From Gracilaria gracilis (Eukaryota; Rhodophyta; Florideophyceae; Gracilariales; Gracilariaceae): DNA of 64,000 nt. Numbering within the stretch: position 1 is the stretch's first letter; the number at the start of each line of letters is the position of its first letter. This document shows positions 27,770 to 36,450 of the stretch, piece after piece. The notes beneath the pieces are model-generated. The model did no database searches. It saw nothing but the letters and a program-made list of their open reading frames with translations, and had not been told where the DNA came from. Made by a program: the position numbers and the translations under genes. The stretch spans positions 2,170,001-2,234,000 of the forward strand of contig JARGSG010000189.1 in NCBI GenBank assembly GCA_030374805.1, written 5' to 3'.

Positions 27770-28918
27770 ATGGCCGCCTTCATCACCGCGGCAGCCGCCC
27801 GTCTCCGCCTGCGCGTCCGCGCGCCAGCCGTATACATCCACCGTCGACAGATCTGTGCCACGTGGTCCCTGCGCGAGGACGACAGCGAGCGGAACGTACG
27901 GCCACCTCGTCCGCGCAGAACGGCACGCGCTCGCGACGAAGCGCGGCGATATGATACAAGACGACACGACGATCGTCGCGACTATGATACAAGCCGACAT
28001 GACGCTCGTCGCGACTATGATACAAGACGACATGACGCTCGTCGCGACTATGATACAAGACGACATGACGCTCGTCGCGACTATGATACAAGACGACATG
28101 ACGCTCATCGCGACACCCGGCGCACCGCTGCACCGCCGTACGCAGAGCAAGAATTGAGCGTGGTGCGGCAGGTGCGCGACAGCGGCGATGACGTGCTGTA
28201 CGGCGTCAACCCCGTTCTCAACGCCGTGTATGCCGGACGTCGCGAAATCCGTCACGTGTTCTTCCAACGCGCGTCAGAAAGCTCGGCTCGCAAGCGCGAC
28301 AATGCCGCGGCCTTACAGCGAATCCGCACGGGCGCCACCTCTCTAGGTGCCACGATCAGCGAGGTGGACAAGGGCGTTCTCAATGTGCTTGTAGGGCACC
28401 GCAAACATCAAGGCGTCGTCGCACAAGCCTCCTCTCTGGACTACCTGGCCGAACGCGACCTAAGCGCGCAAGATGGCGTGCTGCTGGCGCTGGACGGCGT
28501 ATCGGACCCGCACAACGTCGGCGCCGTGCTACGCACCGCGCACTTCCTCGGCGCGGCCGGGGTGGTGGTGTCGGCGCGCAACTGCGCGCCGCTGGGCGCT
28601 GCGACCAGCAAGGCGTCTGCCGGTGCGGCGGAGACGGTGGCGGCTTTCGCCACGCCGTCGTTGCCGCGGCTGTTGCGCCGACTGCGTGAAGACGGCTGGC
28701 GCGTGGTGGCGCTCGCAGCGGACGGCGGTCGCATGCTGCGCGACGTGCCGCTTGCACGCCGCACTGTGCTGGTGGTGGGCGGCGAGGGCGATGGGCTGCG
28801 CGCGTTGGTGCGACGCGAGTGCGATGAGGTGGTGGCCATCGATGGCGGGTGCGCCGAGGTGGACTCGCTCAACGTGAGCGTGGCGGCGGCCATTGCGCTG
28901 CATCACCTGCTGCCGTAG
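27770..28918 (+). CDS. MRM1-like rRNA 2'-O-ribose methyltransferase (SpoU/TrmH family)
   Basis: Encodes 382 residues. The N-terminus suggests organelle targeting, followed by five tandem 11-residue repeats of (Y)DTRRHDARRD type (residues ~61-115). The enzyme starts with the SpoU substrate-binding domain (VLYGVNPVLNAVYAGRREIRHVFF). The trefoil-knot catalytic domain follows, with motif 1 DGVSDPHNVGAVLRTA, motif 2 VVGGEGDGLRALVR and motif 3 SLNVSVAAAIALHHLL. These match the MRM1/RlmB group, which methylates a G in the peptidyl-transferase loop of mitochondrial or plastid large-subunit rRNA. The highly charged repeat insertion is not part of the family and is probably disordered. The coding region is much richer in G+C than the neighbouring intergenic DNA. 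Confidence 0.92.
   Translation: MAAFITAAAARLRLRVRAPAVYIHRRQICATWSLREDDSERNVRPPRPRRTARARDEARRYDTRRHDDRRDYDTSRHDARRDYDTRRHDARRDYDTRRHDARRDYDTRRHDAHRDTRRTAAPPYAEQELSVVRQVRDSGDDVLYGVNPVLNAVYAGRREIRHVFFQRASESSARKRDNAAALQRIRTGATSLGATISEVDKGVLNVLVGHRKHQGVVAQASSLDYLAERDLSAQDGVLLALDGVSDPHNVGAVLRTAHFLGAAGVVVSARNCAPLGAATSKASAGAAETVAAFATPSLPRLLRRLREDGWRVVALAADGGRMLRDVPLARRTVLVVGGEGDGLRALVRRECDEVVAIDGGCAEVDSLNVSVAAAIALHHLLP
27951..28115 (+). repeat. Five tandem 33-base repeats inside the MRM1-like gene
   Basis: Units at 27951, 27984, 28017, 28050 and 28083, each beginning ATGATACAAG. Units 3 and 4 are identical; 1, 2 and 5 differ at a few bases. 33 is a multiple of three, so gain or loss of units keeps the reading frame. 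Confidence 0.97.
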
Positions 28919-29154
28919 ATAGCGCTGCTGCTCGCAGCTGTGCTCACCGTGCCGATTTGACCCACGTGGACACGGTGGCAACGTGCCGGCGCGACCACGC
29001 ATGTTGCGTTGGCGTGCAGAAATGCGCGTGGAGGTTCACATCATGCAGAGATATCTAAGATATCTCTAGATAGATAAGAGTCATCTGCGTGAGGCGCATT
29101 GTTCCTCTGCGCCACGCCTCCGTATTACGCGCGCTCCGCTTGCGCTACGCCGTC

Positions 29155-30768
29155 ATGCCGCCCAACCAACCAAATCGCCCGCCCCAAGCGCCGTCTCGCA
29201 CGGTATCAGTGCTTGATGAGAAAGATTTCAAGTGTCTGCCCGACTCGGACGTCATCGTGGCTCCCCCGGTGCCCGTCGCGTACTCGCTTGACCGCGATGT
29301 ACTCATGCCGCCGGATATCATTGATGGTCAAGGACTTCCGCGTTCTGCCGCCGTCGTGGAGGTCCCGAATGGCTCTTGTTCGCTCTATGTCTCTATTTTG
29401 CGTTATGCTGCTGAGTTTGCTGTCGATCTTGCACAGGACATTTCGCCGCAGGACGATTATCCTCACGTTTCCACCTCGCGTTGCTCTCGCGTTGAAAAAC
29501 TCTGTGATAATGTTCCAGTGCCGCTCAGAGATGGTCAGGGTCGCTTGTCTACGCTTTGGAATTGTCCAGATGACCGATACACCCCGGCTGATCTCTCCGA
29601 CTCCGACTCCGATTCCGACTCAGATTCTGACTCGGATACCGAAGACTTTTCAGAAGACGGTTCTATCGAGCTGCATCACCTGTCGCGTCGCGCCTTGAAG
29701 AAGAAGCAGGAACCACCTGTTAGAAGATATCAGCTTGGTCTCGGCTATGCGAAGCTCTATGTGCGCGACAAGCTTGTTATTATCCGTCATTGGGCGTACG
29801 GTATGCCATTGTCCGATTCCTTCTCTGTGCACCTCTATCGTGCTGTTATCATTGCTGCAGAGGATCCGAAGACACTCAAGGAGTTTTGTGCTGTCGCCTT
29901 GAAATGGCGCACAGAGAGAGACCAAGCCAACAATCACGCCAGACCAGGCAAGTTCACCCTCTTTCGCTTCCGCACTAGTGGCCAGGGGTGCGGCGATTGG
30001 GCTAACCAGGGCTTCAAGAAGGCGCGTCCGGCGAAAAGTGTCATTTTGCAACAGGGTCAGATGGACTGTATTATATCTGACATCAAGGACTTTCTCTCGC
30101 GTGATACCAAGGCTTGGTATCAAACCCATGGCTTGCCGCATCGTAGGAGCTATCTGTTTTACGGACCTCCGGGTGTGGGAAAGACGAGTACCATTCGCGT
30201 TATTGCTGGAATGTTTCGACTAAACGCTTGCTTCCTTAGTTTGACAGCCGCCGATTTCAGCAACCAAGTGCTGCATGATGCGCTCACTTCCCTTCCACGC
30301 TGCGCTCTTTTGGTTCTGGAAGACGTTGATGTCCTATTCAACGAGGACCGTAAGAGCGAGACTACATCAACGCTTACCTTCTCTGGAATGCTTAACGCTC
30401 TGGACGGCTTAATCTCTGTAGATGGCATTATCACAATCTTCACTACTAACCACATAGAAAAGCTAGACCCGGCTCTGATTCGAGCAGGTCGTGTTGACAG
30501 GCGCTTTGAGTTTGTCCACCCGAGGATCGACCAAATGTGTTCCTTGTTTAAGAGTTTTTATGAGAACGCTTCCGATGAAACTGCCAGGAAGTTTGCAAAG
30601 ACTGTGTTTGACAGACCAGAACAGGAAGCAAGAAGCATTGCTACGTTGCAGCAGCATTTCATTTACACCCGAAAGAAGAGTGCTGAAGAATGTGTCGAGC
30701 TTGTTCCACAATTCTTCAAAGAGTTTTATCCAAAGGGTGCATATGGTAAGAGTTCTATCTATTTGTAG
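29155..30768 (+). CDS. BCS1-like AAA ATPase
   Basis: Encodes 537 residues from the ATG at 29155; the open frame begins earlier but only at a GTG. Residues ~155-175 are an alternating Ser-Asp tract from GACTCC repeats. The BCS1-type middle region (KLVIIRHWAYGMPLSDSFSVHLYRAV, then KSVILQQGQ) leads into an AAA module: Walker A GPPGVGKT (~337-344), Walker B LLVLEDVD (~385), sensor FTTNHIEKLDPALIRAGRVDRR with arginine finger. Mitochondrial Bcs1 assembles the Rieske protein into complex III and has one N-terminal membrane helix; none is apparent here. It is therefore more likely one of the BCS1-related ATPases of unknown substrate. Confidence 0.85.
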   Translation: MPPNQPNRPPQAPSRTVSVLDEKDFKCLPDSDVIVAPPVPVAYSLDRDVLMPPDIIDGQGLPRSAAVVEVPNGSCSLYVSILRYAAEFAVDLAQDISPQDDYPHVSTSRCSRVEKLCDNVPVPLRDGQGRLSTLWNCPDDRYTPADLSDSDSDSDSDSDSDTEDFSEDGSIELHHLSRRALKKKQEPPVRRYQLGLGYAKLYVRDKLVIIRHWAYGMPLSDSFSVHLYRAVIIAAEDPKTLKEFCAVALKWRTERDQANNHARPGKFTLFRFRTSGQGCGDWANQGFKKARPAKSVILQQGQMDCIISDIKDFLSRDTKAWYQTHGLPHRRSYLFYGPPGVGKTSTIRVIAGMFRLNACFLSLTAADFSNQVLHDALTSLPRCALLVLEDVDVLFNEDRKSETTSTLTFSGMLNALDGLISVDGIITIFTTNHIEKLDPALIRAGRVDRRFEFVHPRIDQMCSLFKSFYENASDETARKFAKTVFDRPEQEARSIATLQQHFIYTRKKSAEECVELVPQFFKEFYPKGAYGKSSIYL

Positions 30769-31075
30769 ATTGTTCTTCGGTTTGTCTTGTATGGATGTTC
30801 GTAGTCTTTTGGCTAGAACTCTTTAACTTTTTGCTTCTGGGGCAAGTGGTAGATGCATATTGTGGACTGTTTGTCCTCTTCGGCATTTTGGCACTTTTGT
30901 CTTTCATACCTTGGAACTTGCCGTACACGTAATCCTGTTCAATTCCTTTCTGCCCGGGTGGAGACTCTTTCCCAGCGGACTTGGTTTCCTCGATCTCCGA
31001 TCTACTTTCGCACCACGCTTTGCTTGCATACAAAGGTTGTCCCTGCGCCAGTGCGAACAACCCTACCCAGAACAT
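30755..31075 (-). CDS. Hypothetical small protein, doubtful
   Basis: 106 residues: a short hydrophobic N-terminus (MFWVGLFALAQGQPLYA, signal-like), then a Lys/Ser-rich soluble part (YVYGKFQGMKDKSAKMPKR). It overlaps the 3' end of the BCS1-like gene by 14 bases, tail to tail, and sits downstream of the cyclase gene on the same strand. I do not recognise a family. It could be chance. Confidence 0.25.
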   Translation of the reverse strand: MFWVGLFALAQGQPLYASKAWCESRSEIEETKSAGKESPPGQKGIEQDYVYGKFQGMKDKSAKMPKRTNSPQYASTTCPRSKKLKSSSQKTTNIHTRQTEEQSTNR

Positions 31076-31167
31076 GAGGAGGCAATACAAGGTGTTCGGT
31101 TTCTAGCTGGACTTGAGGGATTGGTTCGAGGAGATGTTGGTGAACGCACTTCACGACAGATTGGTGA

Positions 31168-31995
31168 CTAGACGAAGCAAAGTGGATTGCACCGCACTTG
31201 GCAAAGTCCAGCTATCTGAGTAATGGAAATAACTATGGTTCCTTGTGTGACCTTATCCCGTGCAAGCTCTTCTAAGTTGAACACCTCGCCAATATAAATT
31301 CCTTTCTCACGCATTAGATAGTTGTGAACCGGATAATCAGTCCAGAGACCAGGAGCATGTACCTCTAATCCAACGGTGTCGGCAGCAATCATAAGAGGGT
31401 CCTTTTGCGCAAGACACATGGCAGCATCAAGTCCTGGGCCTGGCTCAGAGAGGTTGAATATTTCGGGGTCATTCAGATATTGAGTATAACCTGAGCGAAG
31501 CAGTACAATATCGCCTGCATTGAAGACAATGCCAGCAGCTTTCGCGGCGCCCTCAATATCGGCGCTCGAATACTGTTTTCCACCGTCAACAATTTCCACG
31601 CCATAATATGCCGCCATGTCGAGCATCTTAAATCTCGCAATGAAGAACGGGACGTTCTCTGCTAAACCCAGAACACGAATTCCCTCTGTGTGGTAAACTT
31701 CTGTTTTGGAGTGTCCTGCGTAGTAAGTATTATCTCTTTCGCAGTGCCCAAGCCCATCTACATGAGTTCCGATGCCTAAACTCGTGTTCTGACTATCATC
31801 GTTGAAAACGGTGCTATCCGGGCATCGAACTTGCTTGATTGTCACAGCATGGGTACGATCACCTCATGCGGGAGTATTTTTGTCAACCAAAACGCCGAGG
31901 TGGTATATACGCGTGAACTTAGTTCCAGTGATGGCGGACAGCATGCTCCGCTGGGTCAGTAGCGCGGCGTTGCCGAGTTTGTCAGTAGTAGTCAT
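31168..31995 (-). pseudogene. Cyclase-family (kynurenine formamidase-like) gene interrupted by in-frame TGA
   Basis: From the ATG at 31995 one frame runs 275 codons but meets TGA at codon 44 (31864-31866). Both sides read as one protein: before it, KFTRIYHLGVLVDKNTPA; after it, GDRTHAVTIKQV. Bacterial relatives read straight through (GMP-x-FG-xR). The metal site SLGIGTHVDGLGH, the helix region and the C-terminal HAPGLWTDYPVHNYLM and GIYIGEVFNLEELA segments are intact. The family hydrolyses amides or esters such as N-formylkynurenine with a zinc or manganese centre. The gene is either newly broken, carries a sequencing error, or depends on readthrough. Nothing downstream shows further decay. 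Confidence 0.75.
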
Positions 31996-33998
31996 GGCGC
32001 CCAAATATGCCACGGATATCCCACTGCGGCTCTGAGAAATTGCTGAACAAAGTTACATGTACTCGATGCGGTTGGAGATTGTGGATTTGAGAAAACATTA
32101 GCCATTTGTTGGAATCTGCTTGGACAAGGGGGAACCAATTGATGGTATCTACCTTGGAGTGCTTTTCTTCTTCTCTCTTGTGTCTCTGTACGAGTGCGCT
32201 AGCTTCATTACACTGTAGAGCAGACCGTTAACGTTTTCTCACTTTGTAAGCTCTTTTCTAAGCGAAGTCAGTTCGGCACGCGGAGGAGGAAGACATAATC
32301 GCCTCGACAGCATTCTTTTTGAACATTTGGGTACGTACTAATGTAGATAGTGCTCTACGGCGCTTAAATCATGCGGTCCACAATCACACACCGTTCTTCT
32401 TTCTTGAATTTTAAGAGGGAAGCGGATGTAAGCATTGCGTATGGTCAACCAAAGCTTTGACAAGGTCGCTTCTGCCTCTGTAAGTCAATAGGTCGAAGTT
32501 GGTTGGCGAACACGACAATAAAAAGTCCCTCTTGATCTTCTCCAGATCAACTGCTCGACTGCGAGAGTATCTACACGTAATGTCCTTTCGCTGTTGTGTG
32601 ACGTCTTTGACCACCCTGAAGAAGAGTATATCCTTCAATAAATATTTGGGCACAAGCGATCCGCCTTCACGTGATGTGGCTGACTTTCCTTTGCATAAGG
32701 GAAGCGAAACGGATATGGGGTCGAGTCTCCAAAGAGGCCAACACACTTCAGGTTAGCGAGGTTTATAAGCCAAAGAGAGGCAGAGACTGCCTTGGCACAA
32801 CTTCATGTTGGACACACAGCAAGTCTGCTCCCTCTGGGTTCGCACGTGATTGAAAAACACTGGTTTGCAATTGCAGACCGGGTGTTATTAATGACGTTGA
32901 TCATTTCCTCCTTAGATGTCCGAAGCGGACCACCTCAAGACGTTTATGTCTCCTTCCGCTGCGAGAGCGCAAGCATCTCCCGTTGTAGGTATTATTAGAA
33001 AACGGCCTGATCGTGAGTTGGCTTTCCTTGTAAGAGAAAGTTTCTTTGAAGAAAAACGTTCTGTGCTACGTTGCGCACTCATAAAAGAGAGAGAGAGAGA
33101 GAATAAGCATTGGATTCCTGTCACATCATACATTCTTTGAACAAAATCGTTGTCTTCCATCCCGCGATGCCAGCTTTCAGTTGCAATGAATTACTACATT
33201 AGCTGTGTGAACTGATCATACCGACATCCAATGAGATTTTTATGCAGGCACGAGAACTCTAAAAGTTACCAGCCTGATGCATATGGGTTGATGCATCGCA
33301 AAACCAGAGCAATCGCGCACTGCAGTATTTTTCTCGTCTAAGCCAAATTCACAACAATGGTGTGACATAACAATCGTGGCAGGCTTTCAACGCTGCTGCA
33401 ACGCATGCTGGCTTACGTATCCATAGAACCCAGCGCCGGCTCATTCCTGAGCAGCTGAGCATTGCGAACTCGCTGTCATCCGCGTCCAAGCCTTAGATAG
33501 ATATAGGATCGCAATCTGTCAACGTTAGTACAAGACCTTCAACACGTCCAATGTCGGGTAGCGTTTCCGCTTCGTGAGTTGACAAATGTTGTTCATCTGG
33601 ATCCAACACCAGTATAACGAGCAATAATACTTGCGCCAAGTCCACCTTTTTCATTTGGCTTAGGTCGACTTGGCTGATAAATTCATGAGAACGGCCTCTA
33701 CTGTCCTGTTTCCCAGTTTCGAGGTGACGATATGTTGTTTCATTACGTATCTCTATCCTTGTATAATAGTGCATGATTCTGCTGCACTACATCGCTATTG
33801 CTCACTGAAAGCCCACAGTCAGACCTCTTCGTTCCGAACTATCAGATAATGGCCCTCTCCATCATTCTTAACTCTTCCGACGTTCCTTCTTTTTTTCTTC
33901 TTTACTGTGGTCAGCCGCCCCTGATTCCGAGGCCTACGTTCCCATAACCTGCCTTCCCCACAGGTGTTAGTCTGCCCTGTTCCGCAGCACCTTAAATC
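31996..33998. other. Gene-poor stretch with one element remnant
   Basis: Apart from the retroelement-like remnant at 32792-32988 there is a (GA)n run near 33086-33102 and an unassigned 93-codon frame at 33493-33774 (-) with a hydrophobic stretch. Nothing else is recognisable. Confidence 0.4.
32792..32988 (+). mobile_element. Remnant A of a retroelement-like Cys/His domain family
   Basis: Reads LAQLHVGHTASLLPLGSHVIEKHW, then after a one-base frameshift CNCRPGVINDVDHFLLRCP and LPLRERKHLPL, stopping at TAG. The order (LAQ-x-H-V..., then CxC...DxxHxLxRCP, then R-x-LP-x-RERK) matches the other three copies in this window and resembles the C-terminal zinc motif after the reverse transcriptase of non-LTR retrotransposons. 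Degenerate and short. Confidence 0.6.
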
Positions 33999-35498
33999 AT
34001 GCATCTAAAAAAGCCAAGACAGACTTCAGGTTTCAAATACCTTTTGCCTGTCCTTTTTCTCCCGACGATATTCATACCAATATTGAACCGCCCTCCTCCA
34101 AGCTTACCGCCCCCTCTAGCTCCTCTGACTTCTCAGTTTACAGTAACATACCCCCCCACTTTCAATGACTGGAAACGCCCGCTCACCATTGCAGCGTATG
34201 CTCGGAGAATCAACTCCAAATATGAGCTTTCCTTGTTCACGACTGGAGTCAATGCCCGTTCCTTTAGTCGAAGCTTTAGAGTCTTCGGTTGTTTGATTGG
34301 GAACGTGCCCATAAGCCCAATTCAATCATTTCCAGAACTCACAGTGTGTGAGGTGGACCCCGACCTTCTAGCCCACAACACTCCACTTTCCATATTGCTA
34401 TACGATGACGATAATCTTGGAGATGCCATGGAATCAAGCTTCATCAATAAGCGTGAGAACTTCACCATCTTTCCTGGAGACGTTATTCCATATCAACCCA
34501 TTGACACGTACGAAATAGACGAGGAGTTGGCTTCCATCCGCACATCGGTGCAATGGAGCGAAGATCTTCTTGATATTGAAAACGGCCTGAGATACGAGCT
34601 GTGCCTTATGACCGCAATGCGCCATGAGTCGCATCTGCTTCCCGGATGGATCGAGTACTACCGGAGAATGGGCGTAGACCATTTCTACATCTATGAGAAC
34701 AATGCAGAAACCCCACTTGATCTCAGAATGTATGCCCATTTCGTGGAGGTAGTGCGCTGGCCCTGGTCTCGATCTCAGATGCAGAACAACAATCACTTCC
34801 TGAAAGCATCGGCAGGTCGATGCAAGTATGTCGCATTCTTCGATGTTGATGAATATGCAATGGTTGGTGATGTTCGACCTGGTGCCCTCAGGAGTTTCGT
34901 GTTCCAAAAGACTTTCATGGAAGGGTATCAGCAGATTTCGTTTCCTTTCTTGAACATGGTCAACAATGGATATGTTCGCCGCCCAACAGGATATTTACCA
35001 GAGCTTTATACAACCAGAGAAAAGAATCAGAGTTCTAGACTTGGGAAAGTACTCATAGACACAGATAACAAGTGGGTGTGGCATGGCGTGCACAACGTAA
35101 AAGCCTCGACAAACTACACAATCCGTGCGTATTGGAATCAGACACGAGAATATGAACCCACGTCGATGATGCACAACTCCATGCTTGTACACTTCACACA
35201 TAGAAGCTGGGAAGAATACTGTGCAAAGAATAAAGCCGGTGGTGCAAGCACCTTAACAGCCATGCCCGAACGGGAAATGAATGTAAGCAACCCTGACCCG
35301 AAGTACATGGAAAGAGATGGAGAGGAGTTTGTCTTCTTTCGCAATTTGTGGCGTGAGGTGATGAAGCATCCAGATCGTAAAGGGATAACTCTCATGTGGA
35401 AGAACATCAAGGGCGAGCGGTGTAGCCAACTGTATTGCCCGAATTGCATATTCCTTCGCTTAGGACACGCCCAATGCTTGGATGACTACGCCTTTTAA
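33999..35498 (+). CDS. Glycosyltransferase family 92 protein (type II membrane)
   Basis: Encodes 499 residues with no intron. A short basic N-terminus and one hydrophobic helix (~14-30, YLLPVLFLPTIFIPIL) anchor it as a Golgi type II protein, followed by a proline-rich stem. The catalytic region has the GT92 (DUF23) hallmarks: ELCLMTAMRHESHLLPGWIEYYRRMGVDHFYIYEN, the DxD-type FFDVDEYAM near residue 280, and a C-terminal VHFTHRSWEEYC. GT92 enzymes of animals and plants add galactose, such as beta-1,4 to fucose or galactan chains. The exact donor and acceptor here are unknown. Its presence fits an alga making complex wall polysaccharide. Confidence 0.9.
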   Translation: MHLKKPRQTSGFKYLLPVLFLPTIFIPILNRPPPSLPPPLAPLTSQFTVTYPPTFNDWKRPLTIAAYARRINSKYELSLFTTGVNARSFSRSFRVFGCLIGNVPISPIQSFPELTVCEVDPDLLAHNTPLSILLYDDDNLGDAMESSFINKRENFTIFPGDVIPYQPIDTYEIDEELASIRTSVQWSEDLLDIENGLRYELCLMTAMRHESHLLPGWIEYYRRMGVDHFYIYENNAETPLDLRMYAHFVEVVRWPWSRSQMQNNNHFLKASAGRCKYVAFFDVDEYAMVGDVRPGALRSFVFQKTFMEGYQQISFPFLNMVNNGYVRRPTGYLPELYTTREKNQSSRLGKVLIDTDNKWVWHGVHNVKASTNYTIRAYWNQTREYEPTSMMHNSMLVHFTHRSWEEYCAKNKAGGASTLTAMPEREMNVSNPDPKYMERDGEEFVFFRNLWREVMKHPDRKGITLMWKNIKGERCSQLYCPNCIFLRLGHAQCLDDYAF

Positions 35499-35990
35499 GT
35501 TCTCACCCTGCTGTCCTCGAAGATGATGAACTACATGCTTGCCGAAGAGCTTCGTCAGATATTCGAGATCTCCGTACAAAGGTATCCCAATGGGTTCTGT
35601 CCGTGATATTCAAGCTTGACAAGAGTATTGATGACGTAACAGCGCAACAGGATTAACCTTACCAAACGCAGTTTTGTGGATGTCGAGCACGAACACCGAA
35701 AAAGTGCGGAACTCTGGCGTCCACCAGGCACCGTCGTCGTCGCCACAGCTATGCTCTCGCGTCCTGGTTTTCTCTAGTCTTCAACGACAGCAGTCGCGTT
35801 TTACGGAGACGCGACAGTACGCTGCTTGCAGGGACGAGTGGCGCTTGGACTAGATAGAGAGAGCGCTTGAGTACGCAACGCCCTCCTTTCTCAATCACAA
35901 GGCCCTGTTCGTTATTCCATTGAGCCCAGAGCATCAACTTCCGGATTTCCAGGCGCACAGAAGGCTGATTTCGACGGTGAAGAGGCTGCG

Positions 35991-36333
35991 ATGGCCGAAG
36001 TGAGCGAATCACGGGCGCTCCTCGTCCTCACAAGCCTCCGCCCAGCCGTCACAACGGTACCACCGCTGTCCGCGTCATCTGCTTGCTTCGTTCCTTTCGC
36101 CCGCTGGTCCCCCCCAGCTACCAAGGGTAAGATATCATGTTTGACCTGCTCAAGAACAGTCCGGAAACACTTCGTACGACAGCGTTTTACCTGTAAAAAC
36201 AGATCTGCACTGTAGACTCTTCAGCCGTAGAATCAGCGTCTTTACTTGCGAGGCGGTTACGATTCGTCCTACCTTGGTAGATAGTGATCCGAAGGGAATA
36301 AATGCGCTCGTTCTTTACTCGCAAGGCAATTGA
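35991..36333 (+). CDS. Candidate two-exon gene, unknown product
   Basis: Exon 35991-36126 joined to 36203-36333 gives 88 residues. The 76-base intron begins GTAAGA and ends AAACAG, the same size class as other introns in this window. The joined frame reads WSPPATKDLHCRLFSRRISVFTCEAVTIRPTLVDSDPKG and stops at TGA soon after. The frame is also open upstream of the ATG, so the real protein may start earlier or have another exon. No family is recognised, and minus-strand frames overlap it. Confidence 0.35.
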
Positions 36334-36450
36334 TTAGGCAAATCGATTAGATGTGCAAAGAGAGATGACAGCCAAGCAGAAGACACAAGAAGATTAATTC
36401 CCAAGGCTTAGAGAATCATTTTGGATAAGACCCGTTCCAGGCTTTTTTGC

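Noticed and set aside
27951-28115. CRISPR-like array
   Set aside because: The repeats are contiguous without spacers and lie in frame within a coding gene of a eukaryote.
27533-28267. Minus-strand frame with VMSSCIIVATS repeats
   Set aside because: It is the antisense of the 33-base repeat in the MRM1-like gene.
29089-29154. Upstream start of the BCS1-like gene
   Set aside because: It begins with GTG, not ATG, and the leader shows no targeting pattern.
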